Positions 45,331 to 54,600 of a DNA stretch of 64,000 bases are shown piece after piece; the stretch's first letter is position 1, and the number at the start of each line of letters is the position of its first letter. Location of the stretch: NCBI RefSeq assembly GCF_000986795.1, contig NZ_LAYZ01000023.1:55711-119710 (forward strand), given 5' to 3'. A model generated the notes under the pieces. It was not told the origin of the DNA, searched no databases, and was given only the letters and a program-made list of their open reading frames with translations. Made by a program: the position numbers and the translations under genes. The DNA comes from Salinicoccus sediminis. Lineage in GTDB: Bacteria; Bacillota; Bacilli; Staphylococcales; Salinicoccaceae.

Positions 45331-46947
45331 CTATTCCCACCATCTGTCACGCTTGGCGTGAGTGATGGAGAGTGTCTTCCGCTCTCTTTCCTTATATGCA
45401 TTATGCCTTGCTTCGAGTTTGACCCGGTCTTCGCCGAGCGTACGGATGAAGGACACCATAAGCATGATGAAAATGGCTATCAGCGGCACCCCTGCAACGA
45501 TGGAAGTCGTCTGAAGGAGACTCAGTGAATCTTCCCCGCCGACCACAAGCAGTGAAAACGGCAGAAGGGATAATGCGAATGCCCAGAACAGCCTGTTCCA
45601 CCTGTACGGTTCGCCATCAACCTTGGTCTGGGTTGTGCCGGCAAGTATATAGGAGCCCGAATCGAAAGTCGTTGCCAGGTAAATCAGTGCAGTCACCAGA
45701 AATAGTACAGTGACGACCTCTCCCATCGGCAGCTGTCCGATGATTGCCATGATGGCATCTTCACCGCTATGGTTCTGCAGAACTTCAGTAATCGAATACG
45801 TGCCTGAAAGTTCAAGCCATAGACCGTAATTGCCGAGTATCCCGAAAAATAGTATGGATCCCAGCGTTCCGTATACGAGCGTACCAAGCACTACTTCCTT
45901 CAGGCGCCTGCCCTTGGATATGCGTGCGATGAACAGTCCGACAAATGGTGCATATACTAGCCACCATGCCCAGTAGAACACTGTCCAGTCCTGCGGGAAT
46001 GACGTTTCCGGAATATTTCCGTGTCCGCCGAATGGTTCAAGCCATGTTGCCATGCGGAAGAAATCTTTGAACATCAGTCCAACACTCGATACTGTCGTCT
46101 CCATGATGAAAATTGTCGGTCCGACAATGAATACAAAGGCAAGCAGTATGAACGTCAGCCATATATTGATGTCACTGAGGAATTTTATACCGCGTTTCAG
46201 GCCGGAATACGAACTGAAGGCAAAAATCAATGTTGCGGCCACCAGTATGCCAAGCCGCAGCATCAGGTTTTGTCCGTCAACTCCGAATAATGATTCAATA
46301 CCTGCAGCAATCATCGGTGTGGCAAGCCCGAGTGTCGTCCCGGCCCCGCCGAGCAGCCCGAATATGAACAGGATATCGATGAGTTTGCCCGGCCATTTTT
46401 CCGTATATTTCCCGAGCACCTTTTCACATGCCAGACTGATTTTCAGTATCGGCGTCTTCTTCACATACAGCGAATAGGCAATCGGCAGTGCCGGAAGGAC
46501 ATATATTGCCCAGGCGATCGGTCCCCAGTGGAACATGCCGTAAGTGCTGGCATAGTTGATCGCCTCTTCGCTTTTCGGTTCCAGATGGAATGGCGGCGCC
46601 TCATAATAGTACACCCATTCGATGACTCCCCAGTAGAGGATGCTTGAACCGATACCCGCGCAGAACAGCATGGCTGCCCAGCTGAGTGTCTTGAATTCCG
46701 GCTCTTCGTTTGCCTCACCGAGAGTCACCTGGCCGTATTTGCCGAATGCGATATAGAGTACGAAAGCAAGTACGGCAACCCCGAGGGCCAGGTAGACAGC
46801 CCCGAGCCCTGTCGTCACAATGTTATTCAGAGCAAGTATGATCATATTGCTCGCTTCAGGAAACACCATGAGTGGTATGACAACAGAAAGCAGTATCAAA
46901 AGTGACACGACAAACGTCGGCCAGTCCATCAATCTGTATTTTTTCAT
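45331..46947 (-). CDS. BCCT family osmolyte transporter (glycine betaine/choline type)
   Basis: A 538-residue carrier with 12 membrane segments and a basic C-terminal tail that in OpuD/BetP-like proteins senses osmotic stress. The signature region is seen as FCAGIGSSILYWGVIEWVYY near residue 93, and the central Trp-rich segment as DWTVFYWAWWLVYAPFVGLF. It probably imports glycine betaine with sodium, which fits a salt-tolerant host. Choline or carnitine cannot be excluded. Confidence 0.92.
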   Translation of the reverse strand: MKKYRLMDWPTFVVSLLILLSVVIPLMVFPEASNMIILALNNIVTTGLGAVYLALGVAVLAFVLYIAFGKYGQVTLGEANEEPEFKTLSWAAMLFCAGIGSSILYWGVIEWVYYYEAPPFHLEPKSEEAINYASTYGMFHWGPIAWAIYVLPALPIAYSLYVKKTPILKISLACEKVLGKYTEKWPGKLIDILFIFGLLGGAGTTLGLATPMIAAGIESLFGVDGQNLMLRLGILVAATLIFAFSSYSGLKRGIKFLSDINIWLTFILLAFVFIVGPTIFIMETTVSSVGLMFKDFFRMATWLEPFGGHGNIPETSFPQDWTVFYWAWWLVYAPFVGLFIARISKGRRLKEVVLGTLVYGTLGSILFFGILGNYGLWLELSGTYSITEVLQNHSGEDAIMAIIGQLPMGEVVTVLFLVTALIYLATTFDSGSYILAGTTQTKVDGEPYRWNRLFWAFALSLLPFSLLVVGGEDSLSLLQTTSIVAGVPLIAIFIMLMVSFIRTLGEDRVKLEARHNAYKERERKTLSITHAKRDRWWE

Positions 46948-47055
46948 TTTTCCCCACCTCTTGTAAGTTTCTGATACGTTGGATAAAGCAACTTTCTCAT
47001 CTTAACACACCTGGATATTAAATCAACCGGCCGGACGGTGAAGTTTGGTATGAAT

Positions 47056-47358
47056 TCATTTATAATGGTATTTTTTGAACCTGACGGTAAGCGGCAGAAA
47101 GACCACAAGATAGATTACCAGCAGGGCGATGCTCATCAGGATGGATATGACGGCCGGCAGATGCATGACGGGTATCAGGAGGAACACCATCAGTGCCACG
47201 CCGATCACGGCGATGTAATCATAGAAGATTGAAAGTGTCGAAGGTTCTATGTATTCACGGCATTCGGGACACTTTATACGGGTCCTCGGCTTTATTGCAT
47301 AGCCCAGCAGTTTCTCTTTGTAAGTCCAAACGTGATTGCAATACGGGCATTTCCCCAT
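47056..47358 (-). CDS. TIGR04104-type zinc-finger membrane protein
   Basis: A 100-residue protein with the pattern CPYCNHVWTYKEKL...RIKCPECREYI, i.e. CxxC, about 20 residues, CxxC, followed by two membrane helices (about 47-64 and 67-88) and a basic end. This is the small CxxC-20-CxxC family found in Bacilli. Function unknown. Confidence 0.85.
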   Translation of the reverse strand: MGKCPYCNHVWTYKEKLLGYAIKPRTRIKCPECREYIEPSTLSIFYDYIAVIGVALMVFLLIPVMHLPAVISILMSIALLVIYLVVFLPLTVRFKKYHYK

Positions 47359-47432
47359 ATCTTCACCCCCTCTTTTTTACCATTCCATTATAAAGTAAAT
47401 ATTCCCTTCAACCAAGTTGTTTTCAGAAAGTT

Positions 47433-47470
47433 TGAAAGCCTTTACAAAAGGCAGAGTATTCAGATAAAAT
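47433..47470 (+). promoter_or_regulatory. Aldehyde dehydrogenase promoter, possible cre site
   Basis: -35 TTTACA (47441-47446), 18 bases, and -10 TAAAAT (47465-47470). TGAAAGCCTTTACA (47433-47446) overlaps the -35 and fits the cre consensus except for one central base (C for G), so CcpA control is possible but weak. Confidence 0.5.
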
Positions 47471-47499
47471 TAAAGTATCACTATTAGGAGGTAAGATAG

Positions 47500-49020
47500 A
47501 TGGTATACGAATTTCCGCACAAAGAGAATGCACAGTACAAGGTCAAAGCGCAGTATGAGAACTATATCGGAGGCGAATGGGTACCGCCTGCAGGCGGACA
47601 GTATTTTGACAATGAATCACCGGTGATCGGCAAAGCCGTGTCCAAAGTCCCGCGTTCCACGAAGGAGGATGTCGACAAGGCGATTGAAGCGGCCCACGAG
47701 GCGCAGAAGTCATGGGGACAGACTTCCCCGACCGAGCGCAGCAACATCCTGCTCAAGATTGCCGACCGTATCGAGGAAAACCTCGAGGAACTCGCAGTGC
47801 TTGAAACATTCGAGAACGGCAAGGCTGTCCGCGAGACCCTGAATGCCGATCTGCCGCTTGTGGTCGACCATTACAGATATTTTGCCGGTGCCATCCGTGC
47901 TCAGGAAGGCGGCATTTCCCAGATTGACAATGATACAGTCGCCTACCACTATCATGAGCCGCTCGGTGTCGTCGGCCAGATCATCCCTTGGAACTTCCCG
48001 CTGCTCATGGCGACATGGAAGCTCGCACCGGCGCTTGCGGCGGGCAACTCCGTCGTACTGAAACCTGCGGAACAGACGCCATCAACCATCCTCCATCTGA
48101 TGGAGCTTGTCGGCGACCTCATCCCGAAAGGTGTCGTGAACATCGTCAACGGTTTCGGTTCAGAGGCCGGCCAGGCACTCGCCACCCACGACAGGATCAA
48201 CAAGATCGCCTTCACCGGCGAGACGACTACAGGGCGGATCATCATGCAGAATGCCAGCCAGAATATCATTCCAGTCACTTTGGAACTCGGCGGTAAATCC
48301 CCGAACATCTTCGCCAAAGACGTAATGGATGCCGATGATGATTATCTGGACAAGGCCATCGAAGGGCTTGTAATGTTCGCCCTGAACCAGGGTGAAGTGT
48401 GTACATGCCCGTCGCGCGCACTCATCCACGAGGATATTTTTGATGAATTCATCAAGCGTGTCATCGAACGTGTCGAAAAGATCCAGGTCGGCAACCCGTT
48501 CGATGAAAATACGATGATGGGTGCCCAGACTTCGAAAGAGCAGAAGGAGAAGATCAGCTCCTATCTTGAAATCGGCCAGAAGGAAGGCGCGGAAATACTG
48601 ACGGGCGGTGGTATCAAGGAAGTGGACGGCGACATCGAAGGCGGATACTATTTCGAGCCGACCATCTTCAAGGGCGACAACACGATGCGCATCTTCCAGG
48701 AGGAGATCTTCGGACCGGTGCTCGCCGTCGCAACATACAAGGACGATGACGAAGCCATCGCAATCGCCAATGATACATTATACGGACTCGGTGCCGGTGT
48801 ATGGACCCGCTCGCAGAATAAAGCCTACAGATTCGGACGTGCAATCCAGGCCGGCCGTGTATGGGTGAACACATATCATGACTACCCCGCCCACGCTGCA
48901 TTCGGCGGCTATAAGATGAGTGGTATCGGCCGCGAAAACCACCTGATGATGCTCAGCCATTACCAGCAGACCAAAAACCTGCTCGTCAGCTACAGCGAAT
49001 CTCCAAAAGGATTCTTCTAA
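47500..49020 (+). CDS. Aldehyde dehydrogenase (NAD-dependent)
   Basis: Oxidises an aldehyde to the acid. The 506-residue ALDH-superfamily protein has the cofactor region [20 protein letters not shown], the general base Glu in [10 protein letters not shown] near residue 266, and the nucleophile in GEVCTCPSR about 35 residues later. The C-terminal [13 protein letters not shown] is typical of the AldA/AdhE-associated group that is paired with DUF779, as here. Substrate probably acetaldehyde or a similar small aldehyde. Confidence 0.93.
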   Translation: MVYEFPHKENAQYKVKAQYENYIGGEWVPPAGGQYFDNESPVIGKAVSKVPRSTKEDVDKAIEAAHEAQKSWGQTSPTERSNILLKIADRIEENLEELAVLETFENGKAVRETLNADLPLVVDHYRYFAGAIRAQEGGISQIDNDTVAYHYHEPLGVVGQIIPWNFPLLMATWKLAPALAAGNSVVLKPAEQTPSTILHLMELVGDLIPKGVVNIVNGFGSEAGQALATHDRINKIAFTGETTTGRIIMQNASQNIIPVTLELGGKSPNIFAKDVMDADDDYLDKAIEGLVMFALNQGEVCTCPSRALIHEDIFDEFIKRVIERVEKIQVGNPFDENTMMGAQTSKEQKEKISSYLEIGQKEGAEILTGGGIKEVDGDIEGGYYFEPTIFKGDNTMRIFQEEIFGPVLAVATYKDDDEAIAIANDTLYGLGAGVWTRSQNKAYRFGRAIQAGRVWVNTYHDYPAHAAFGGYKMSGIGRENHLMMLSHYQQTKNLLVSYSESPKGFF

Positions 49021-49021
49021 A

Positions 49022-49360
49022 ATGGAAACGCTGAACAGTATTGATGCAACAGAAGCGGCCAGATCCCTCATCAGGGAACTGAAAGAAGAGCACGGTCCAC
49101 TCATATTCCACCAGTCCGGCGGGTGCTGCGACGGGTCAAGCCCGATGTGCTTCAGGGAAGGCACGATGATCATCGGGGACGCCGACGTCAAACTCGGCGA
49201 AGTCGAAGGCGTGCCGTTCTATATGCACCACAGACAGTACGAATATTGGAAACATACACGGCTCACACTGGATGTCGTGGAAGGCATCGGAGGCATGTTC
49301 AGCATAGAAGGTCCGCGCGGCGTCAGATTCCATATCCGCTCGGAACCGATAGAAGGATAG
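49022..49360 (+). CDS. DUF779 domain protein
   Basis: A 112-residue protein starting one base after the aldehyde dehydrogenase stop. It has the DUF779 motif FHQSGGCCDGSSPMCF near residue 28, with a Cys pair and a third Cys, and ends GPRGVRFHIRSEP. The family is nearly always encoded beside aldehyde dehydrogenases and probably helps their function or maturation; the mechanism is not known. Confidence 0.92.
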   Translation: METLNSIDATEAARSLIRELKEEHGPLIFHQSGGCCDGSSPMCFREGTMIIGDADVKLGEVEGVPFYMHHRQYEYWKHTRLTLDVVEGIGGMFSIEGPRGVRFHIRSEPIEG

Positions 49361-49370
49361 ATTTCGACAG

Positions 49371-49393
49371 AAACCGGGGAGACCCGGTTTTTT
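49371..49393 (+). terminator. Terminator after the DUF779 gene
   Basis: AAACCGGG and CCCGGTTT stem with a 4-base loop, followed by T residues. Confidence 0.88.
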
Positions 49394-49440
49394 GATGGAG
49401 TTTTGCGTGCAGCAGGCGGAATGTCATGTCCATGTGGCTA

Positions 49441-49496
49441 TTTTTATGCCCGCCTGTGCCACGAAACTCATCTGATGGCACAGGCGGGCATAAAAA
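49441..49496. repeat. Perfect 21-base inverted repeat with 14-base loop
   Basis: TTTTTATGCCCGCCTGTGCC plus one A is repeated exactly in reverse at 49476-49496. The arms end in A5 on the 3' side on both strands, so this is not an ordinary terminator. It lies between convergent genes that already have terminators. It could be a mobile-element remnant or an RNA structure. Confidence 0.85.
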
Positions 49497-49518
49497 GCCC
49501 GGGACAATCGTCCCGGGC
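49491..49518 (-). terminator. Terminator of the thiamine-binding-like gene
   Basis: GCCCGGGA and TCCCGGGC stem with a 6-base loop; TTTTTA follows on the minus strand. Confidence 0.85.
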
Positions 49519-49537
49519 TCCCCACTCGCGTCCAAAA

Positions 49538-49843
49538 CTACTCGTCTTCGTCGAACTCGTAGTAATCTGCAAGTATTTCCTTGATTTTGATCGGCTGTTC
49601 CGACTGGATGAGCTTGATGTTGGAAGTCACCTGGTCGCACCCCTCATTCTCGAGATGGCGGTTGAGTTTCTTCACAATGTTCATCAGTTCATCAATCGAT
49701 CCTTCGATCGTTGTTTCCATCGGGCCGACGAAATGGGTCAGTCCGCTTTCTTCGATGATTCCAATCGCCCCGTTGACATGGGACTGATACTCGCTTGTTT
49801 TGGGATGATGCGGCACCAGCTGTATTGCCATAATGTAGTTCAT
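49538..49843 (-). CDS. MTH1187/YqgV family thiamine-binding-like protein (DUF77)
   Basis: A 101-residue ferredoxin-like-fold protein of the MTH1187 family: MAIQLVPHHPKTSEYQSHVN, then ESGLTHFVGPMETTIEGSID with the conserved VGPMETTIEG core, and an acidic tail. Relatives bind thiamine or its precursors and often accompany thiamine transport genes; none are next to it here. Confidence 0.85.
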   Translation of the reverse strand: MNYIMAIQLVPHHPKTSEYQSHVNGAIGIIEESGLTHFVGPMETTIEGSIDELMNIVKKLNRHLENEGCDQVTSNIKLIQSEQPIKIKEILADYYEFDEDE

Positions 49844-49958
49844 ATTCCATTCCTCCCTGATAAATGATGCTTCTGACTTTCAATTTTATGATAACATTGC
49901 CGTAAGCGCTTTTAAAGCAAACGCACTGTTGCCAATAATATTCACAAGGAGTGTTCCA

Positions 49959-50147
49959 ATGAATTTCAAAGGGATGAAATGGCTGAATTTCACACTGACC
50001 ATCATCGCACTGTTTGCTATCTACATATTCCTCAGCGGCCGGGTGGATCCAGCCCTCTCCAATATCCTCCTCGTCGTTCTCATCATCATCGGACTCCTAT
50101 CCCTCATACCCGTCCTGAAAAAAACAAAAAATGACCGTGGACAATGA
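49959..50147 (+). CDS. Small two-helix membrane protein
   Basis: A 62-residue protein starting MNFKGMKWLNF, with helices at about 9-27 and 36-54 separated by a short loop (SGRVDPALS), and a basic end. AAGGAG lies seven bases before the ATG at 49959. Function unknown. Confidence 0.78.
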   Translation: MNFKGMKWLNFTLTIIALFAIYIFLSGRVDPALSNILLVVLIIIGLLSLIPVLKKTKNDRGQ

Positions 50148-50185
50148 AGACTGCGAAAGCCGTTACGGGCTCCGCAGTCTTTTTA
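50148..50185. terminator. Terminator between the small gene and capA-like gene
   Basis: AGACTGCG and CGCAGTCT stem, with CC/GG inside, follows the stop directly and ends in five T residues; it overlaps the stop codon of the convergent gene. Confidence 0.8.
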
Positions 50186-51325
50186 TTCCATGTAGTCGAC
50201 TATTTCCACCTCGTCGGAATACTCCGTCATATGGGAGCTGACATCTTCGTAGACCGATGCCGCATCGGATAATCCATACTTTCCGGCATCAGCAAGCGGT
50301 ACGAGCTGGAAATTGTCATATTCCTCACTCGCCACATAAGTCGGCATGAATTCCACATCGTCCACGGTGGTCTCCCCGCCCGCTTTCGTCACATCGAAGC
50401 CGATGATGCCCCCGAGCTTCGTTTCAAGTGACTGCTGGGCGCTGAAGAAGTTACCGAGAGAATAGGCGATGACCGCTTCCCTGCCGTCCTCTGTCTCATT
50501 GATCTCGATCGGCTGGAGCACGTGCGGGTGATGACCCAGAACAACGTCAGCCCCGCGTTCTGTCATCTCGATCATCTGCTGCCTGTGGGCATCCCGCGGG
50601 TATTCTTCATATTCCACACCCTGGTGCATGCTGACGATGAGCAGGTCGACCTTCTCATCAAGCGCCTCGATATCCTGGTTGATCGGGCTGCCGTCGATCA
50701 GATTGACCAGATAGTCTTTGCCCTCAGGCACCGGCATCCCGTTTGTCCCGTATGTATATCCCAGGAAGCCGACTTTGATGCCGTTCACCTCAAGTATCCT
50801 GTCCCGTTCTGCGTCATCTGCACTCTTGTTCGCGCCGACATACTCGATCCCTTTATCTTCGAACAGATCGATGGTCCGGAGTATGCCCTCCTCCTTCTTG
50901 TCGAGGGTATGGTTGTTCGCATTCGAAACGATATCCGCGCCGAACTCCAGCAGCAGATCGCCTGCTTCAACCGGCGAATTGAAATTCGGATAGCCGCTCA
51001 GTCCCAGCGCCTCCCCGCCGATCGGCGTCTCCTGGTTCAGGAAAGTAAGGTCCTTATCATTCATGTAAGGCGCCACTTCGGACACCCGCGAAGCAAAATC
51101 ATAGCCGTCCGCCGTCTCCACATCCTCATACAGGTGATCATGGATCAGCACATCACCCGCACCCGCGAATGAAAAACTCTGTGAAAAATGCTCCGCAATG
51201 ACCGATTCCACAGCCGACGCCTCCACGGGTTCGAGTTCCTTCCCGAATGTCCCGTTCGGGCCCGCGTCCGCACCGCCGCCTCCGAACAGTCCCAGAAATA
51301 ACAATACCGGCAATAAAAACTTCAT
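50183..51325 (-). CDS. CapA family protein (metallophosphatase fold)
   Basis: A 380-residue exported protein of the CapA/PgsA family: signal peptide MKFLLPVLLFLGLFGGGG, then FSFAGAGDVLIHDHL (metal Asp), FLNQETPIGG, VSNANNHTLD and VLGHHPHVLQPIE, all matching the CapA metal sites. Such proteins serve poly-gamma-glutamate export or related wall polymers. No capBC genes are nearby, so the role here is open. The second ATG (51325) has GAGGGGG at better spacing than the first. Confidence 0.88.
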   Translation of the reverse strand: MKFLLPVLLFLGLFGGGGADAGPNGTFGKELEPVEASAVESVIAEHFSQSFSFAGAGDVLIHDHLYEDVETADGYDFASRVSEVAPYMNDKDLTFLNQETPIGGEALGLSGYPNFNSPVEAGDLLLEFGADIVSNANNHTLDKKEEGILRTIDLFEDKGIEYVGANKSADDAERDRILEVNGIKVGFLGYTYGTNGMPVPEGKDYLVNLIDGSPINQDIEALDEKVDLLIVSMHQGVEYEEYPRDAHRQQMIEMTERGADVVLGHHPHVLQPIEINETEDGREAVIAYSLGNFFSAQQSLETKLGGIIGFDVTKAGGETTVDDVEFMPTYVASEEYDNFQLVPLADAGKYGLSDAASVYEDVSSHMTEYSDEVEIVDYME

Positions 51326-51343
51326 ATCCATCCCCCTCTATTT

Positions 51344-52219
51344 TTATCCAAGTACGCGCCACATATAGAGCGTCGCATATGCACCGAATTGACCCCAACC
51401 GCTGATGATGTCCTCCATATAGCGGGCGTCGGGCTTCCCATTCAGCCCGTCCGTGATTTTGAACGCATTCCGGAGCCCGGCATCACCGATCGGCACCGCG
51501 TGCCTGGACTTGATCGTCCGCATCAGCACAACATTGGCACTCCAGGGACCGATGCCCCGGACACCGGTCAGATGCGCTTTCGCTCTGCTGTAACTGTCAA
51601 AACCCTGCAGATATTCCTTTGACAGACTCCCATTCTGCACCCCTTCGGCGCAGGCCAGTATATACTCCGCCTTCCGCCTTGAAATCTGCATCTCCCGCAT
51701 ATCCTCCACAGTGAGCGTGAGCAGTTCCCCCGCGTTCGGTATGATCCAGTATTTTTTACCTTCGTACTCGATGAAATGGCCGAAATACTCCACGAGCCGC
51801 CTTTTCAGTTCAAAGGCGAATTTCATGTTGATCTGCTGGCCGATGATCGACCAGACCAGCACATCGGTGATATTGACATAGGAGAGCATGCGGAACCCGT
51901 AATACTCGCGGGTCACCGTCTCAAACCGCCTGTCCCTGCGCGCAAATGTGTAAAAGCGCTCCAGATCATAATCCAGATCGAACCAGTCCGCCACATATTC
52001 ACTGACCATGCGTTCTCCTGCACCCTCGTCATGTAAAATCTCAACCTCAACTGCGTCCGGCTCCGCCGACTCCGACACTTCGAATAAAACCCGCCTGCCG
52101 TCAAAGATTTCCGCGCGGCGCACTTTTTTATCCTTTGTCCGATACAGGCAGTCCTCCTGATGCTCCATGAAATCATACATCACCCCGAAATCGAGGGGGC
52201 CGCAAGCTCGCAGAATCAT
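51344..52219 (-). CDS. DNA-3-methyladenine glycosylase, AlkA-like
   Basis: A 291-residue base-excision repair enzyme of the HhH-GPD superfamily. The N-terminal domain is AlkA-like. The helix-hairpin-helix reads LTGVRGIGPWSANVVLMR near residue 210, followed by the catalytic Asp in PIGDAGLRNAF. The central IIGQQINMKFAFELKRRLVE is also typical. It overlaps the M23 gene by four bases. It removes alkylated purines. Confidence 0.9.
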   Translation of the reverse strand: MILRACGPLDFGVMYDFMEHQEDCLYRTKDKKVRRAEIFDGRRVLFEVSESAEPDAVEVEILHDEGAGERMVSEYVADWFDLDYDLERFYTFARRDRRFETVTREYYGFRMLSYVNITDVLVWSIIGQQINMKFAFELKRRLVEYFGHFIEYEGKKYWIIPNAGELLTLTVEDMREMQISRRKAEYILACAEGVQNGSLSKEYLQGFDSYSRAKAHLTGVRGIGPWSANVVLMRTIKSRHAVPIGDAGLRNAFKITDGLNGKPDARYMEDIISGWGQFGAYATLYMWRVLG

Positions 52220-53091
52220 ATTCTCATGCGCCCTTTCACAGCGTCTCCCTGTTTCGGTTCGCGTCCTTCGGCGAACTGTATCCGGATGGAATCCGACTCA
52301 TATGGATGGGAGCCGTTCATCACGTGGAAATGAAGGTGCGGCGTATCCGAAGCACCGCTGTTGCCGCACTGTGCCAGCTTATGGCCCCACTCCACCTCAT
52401 CACCGACTTCCACCGTGATGGAATGCTCGCGGAGATGCGCAAGCATCGTATATTCATCATAGCCATGTTCCAGGATGATGCAGTTGCCTTCCGGCGATAC
52501 CATGCTCATCCGGTGCGGCGCATTGTCCTCCACATCCTTTATGACATGGACGACTTTGCCCGCCCTCGGTGCCACAACTTCCTCCCCGTATGCATGATAG
52601 GACAACAGCTCACCGGGATCTCCGGAAAATGCACTGCCGTCCACTTTTTTGATGAAGTCATAGGCGTATCTCTGGTGCTTATGGGAGTAGTGGTAGTTCA
52701 GGAAACTGTCCGTGCCGCCCCAGAGGACGAACCATTCCCCCGTAAACGGCACGCGGTAGCTGTTGATCGTCGATTCCCTGTCGGTATCGAATTTCTCGTA
52801 AACGTCAAACTGGATGCCCACAATCTCCCCTTCATTGTTGAAGGCGGTAACAATCATGCGGCCGCTTTCCTCAGCCACCCACTGATAGCGTTTGATGCCC
52901 GGCTCCAGCTGATTTGTCCGCTTCAGGGCGAACGGCCCGGCCCCGTCGTTGAACTCTGACGCGGCCGCGGTAAATTCGTCCTCCCTCATGCTCAGCCGGA
53001 AATCCCTGATCGTCTGGTTATATATGCGCTTGAAGTTGCCCTCCGAGAAATGGTATCCGAACTCTTCCGGAAATACTCTGTCCTTCGCCAT
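52216..53091 (-). CDS. M23 family metallopeptidase without signal peptide
   Basis: A 291-residue protein. The C-terminal half is an M23 (LytM-like) peptidase with zinc motif HKHQRYAYD (His and Asp), APRAGKVVHV and HLHFHV. The N-terminal half is a separate domain I do not recognise. No signal peptide or membrane helix is visible, unlike most peptidoglycan-cutting M23 enzymes. Coupled by a four-base overlap to the AlkA-like gene. Confidence 0.88.
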   Translation of the reverse strand: MAKDRVFPEEFGYHFSEGNFKRIYNQTIRDFRLSMREDEFTAAASEFNDGAGPFALKRTNQLEPGIKRYQWVAEESGRMIVTAFNNEGEIVGIQFDVYEKFDTDRESTINSYRVPFTGEWFVLWGGTDSFLNYHYSHKHQRYAYDFIKKVDGSAFSGDPGELLSYHAYGEEVVAPRAGKVVHVIKDVEDNAPHRMSMVSPEGNCIILEHGYDEYTMLAHLREHSITVEVGDEVEWGHKLAQCGNSGASDTPHLHFHVMNGSHPYESDSIRIQFAEGREPKQGDAVKGRMRI

Positions 53092-53138
53092 CTGATCATC
53101 TCCATACGTCGTTTTATTACCTTAATCATACCGAAAAC

Positions 53139-53162
53139 AGGCATGCCCGTCACGGCATGCCT
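53139..53162 (-). terminator. Terminator after the iron-type binding protein gene
   Basis: AGGCATGCC and GGCATGCCT stem, 6-base loop; it overlaps the stop codon and is followed on the minus strand by GTTTTC. Confidence 0.7.
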
Positions 53163-54081
53163 ACTTTATCTTCTCCATGATTTCCTCTGTCTGCTTCCTG
53201 ACCGATATCAGATCGTTGAGCCTGTAGGTGCCGTAGTCCAGCAGAATGACATTCTCACGAGGCACTCCGAGAGTCTCCGACACCTCTTTTTTGACACCAT
53301 CCTCTCCGCCTTCCCTGACGCTCACAAATACATAATCCGATTCCAGCCCTCTGAGCTCTCCGAGTGCTTTCGGACCGGATCCCCGCTCCTCGAACTCGGC
53401 CTCAAGCGTCTCGTCAACCCCGAATTTCAAAACATCATAGACCGCCTCCGTCCCGAAACTCGCATATTCCTCATACAGGAAATAGCCGTCATCCTCCTTT
53501 GACAGGACCATGGCGGTATTGCCCGCCACAATATCTGCGGCCTCGCGCTGCAGCCGGGTCGCTTCCTCCAGCCACTCATCACCGATCTTTTCCGCCTTCT
53601 CCTCTTTGTTCAATATGACGCCGAGGTTGAACAGATGCGTCAGATACAGCCGCTCCTTGAAAGGGCTGAATGTGGAAGTGCTGTAGTTCACCTGCACGGT
53701 CGGAGCGATTTCCTGGTAGTCAAACAGATATTCATCCGGCGTATACGTCACAATCAGATCCGGGCCGAGCCCTATCAGTGACTGGATGTCCCCGCGCTCG
53801 AGATACGCAGCCTCACCGCCTGTGAGCTCCCTGGCATACCGGCTGTCCTCGACAATGGCCGTCACAGCCCGGGTGTCGCCGCCGAGCAGTTCCGCGTTCC
53901 CCGCGTCAATCCCGCGGAACAGGACGACGCGTTCTGGATCGGCGGGCAGTTCGATCTCCTCACTATGTTCGGTCATGATCTGCCTGATTTCACCATCGTC
54001 GGAAATCCCCGTTTCCCTGAAACTGCTGCAGGCCGACAGCATCAGTACCGATAGCATCACCATCATCAATCTCATTTTCAT
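53161..54081 (-). CDS. Iron-siderophore type ABC substrate-binding lipoprotein
   Basis: A 306-residue periplasmic-binding-protein type 2 lipoprotein (FecB/FhuD cluster) with a signal and lipobox LMLSACS (lipid Cys18). The family is seen in LPADPERVVLFRGIDAGNAEL (split), GLGPDLIVTY and APTVQVNYS, and a long connecting helix with EEKAEKIGDEWLEEATRLQ. No permease or ATPase is adjacent. Ligand not known; a siderophore is likely. Confidence 0.85.
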   Translation of the reverse strand: MKMRLMMVMLSVLMLSACSSFRETGISDDGEIRQIMTEHSEEIELPADPERVVLFRGIDAGNAELLGGDTRAVTAIVEDSRYARELTGGEAAYLERGDIQSLIGLGPDLIVTYTPDEYLFDYQEIAPTVQVNYSTSTFSPFKERLYLTHLFNLGVILNKEEKAEKIGDEWLEEATRLQREAADIVAGNTAMVLSKEDDGYFLYEEYASFGTEAVYDVLKFGVDETLEAEFEERGSGPKALGELRGLESDYVFVSVREGGEDGVKKEVSETLGVPRENVILLDYGTYRLNDLISVRKQTEEIMEKIK

Positions 54082-54150
54082 TTTTACATATCCCCTACAT
54101 TCAGATCAGTTTCAATTATACACCAATCCTCCACCGGTTAAAATGACACA

Positions 54151-54174
54151 AAAAGAGACCGGGGAGCCCCGGCC
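54151..54174 (-). terminator. Terminator after the gene at 54196
   Basis: CCGGGG and CCCCGG stem with a 2-base loop; CTCTTTTTG follows on the minus strand. Confidence 0.75.
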
Positions 54175-54195
54175 TCATTCCTGTACCATATCCCT

Positions 54196-54588
54196 TTATC
54201 CTGCATTGCTGTTTTGTTCCATTTCCAGATGAAGTTCCCGTGTCCTGTATTTATAGAGGAACTCGAGCGTCCGGTCTATGTCACCATCCGACACGCTTTT
54301 CAGACTGACTCCGATATGTCCCCCTATCCAGAAATGAATCACTGTACCAAGCATCAGCAGTTTCTCCTCACTGATCCCTGTGATGTCCTCATAGAACACA
54401 CCCCTGCTCTCGATCTCCCTTTCATTGATGTAGATCCTTATAAACAGGCGATGGGTTGTCGGAATGATGGCGCCGTAAAATTCATGTCGGCCATCCTGTT
54501 CATACTCGATGGTACCGACAAGCGCTGGACCGACCACTTCATTCTCAAAAAGCTCTATGCTTCCCATGTCTTTCAAGCGTTTGTACAT
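54196..54588 (-). CDS. Hypothetical protein, mixed alpha/beta
   Basis: A 130-residue soluble protein. Strands HEFYGAIIPTTHRLFIRIY and IHFWIGGHIGVSLKSV alternate with a helix near the C-terminus (IDRTLEFLYKYRTRELHLE), giving a pleckstrin-homology-like pattern. I do not recognise a family. Twelve bases after the VanZ gene on the same strand, so probably co-transcribed. Confidence 0.7.
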   Translation of the reverse strand: MYKRLKDMGSIELFENEVVGPALVGTIEYEQDGRHEFYGAIIPTTHRLFIRIYINEREIESRGVFYEDITGISEEKLLMLGTVIHFWIGGHIGVSLKSVSDGDIDRTLEFLYKYRTRELHLEMEQNSNAG

Positions 54589-54600
54589 CTTCCATCCCCC

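Noticed and set aside
49441..49496. Inverted repeat as an ordinary terminator
   Set aside because: No T-run follows on either strand, and the flanking genes have separate terminators at 49371 and 49491.
49880..49905. Possible cre site (GTAAGCGCTTTTA) before the small gene at 49959
   Set aside because: At least two fixed positions differ from the cre consensus, so it was not listed as a feature.
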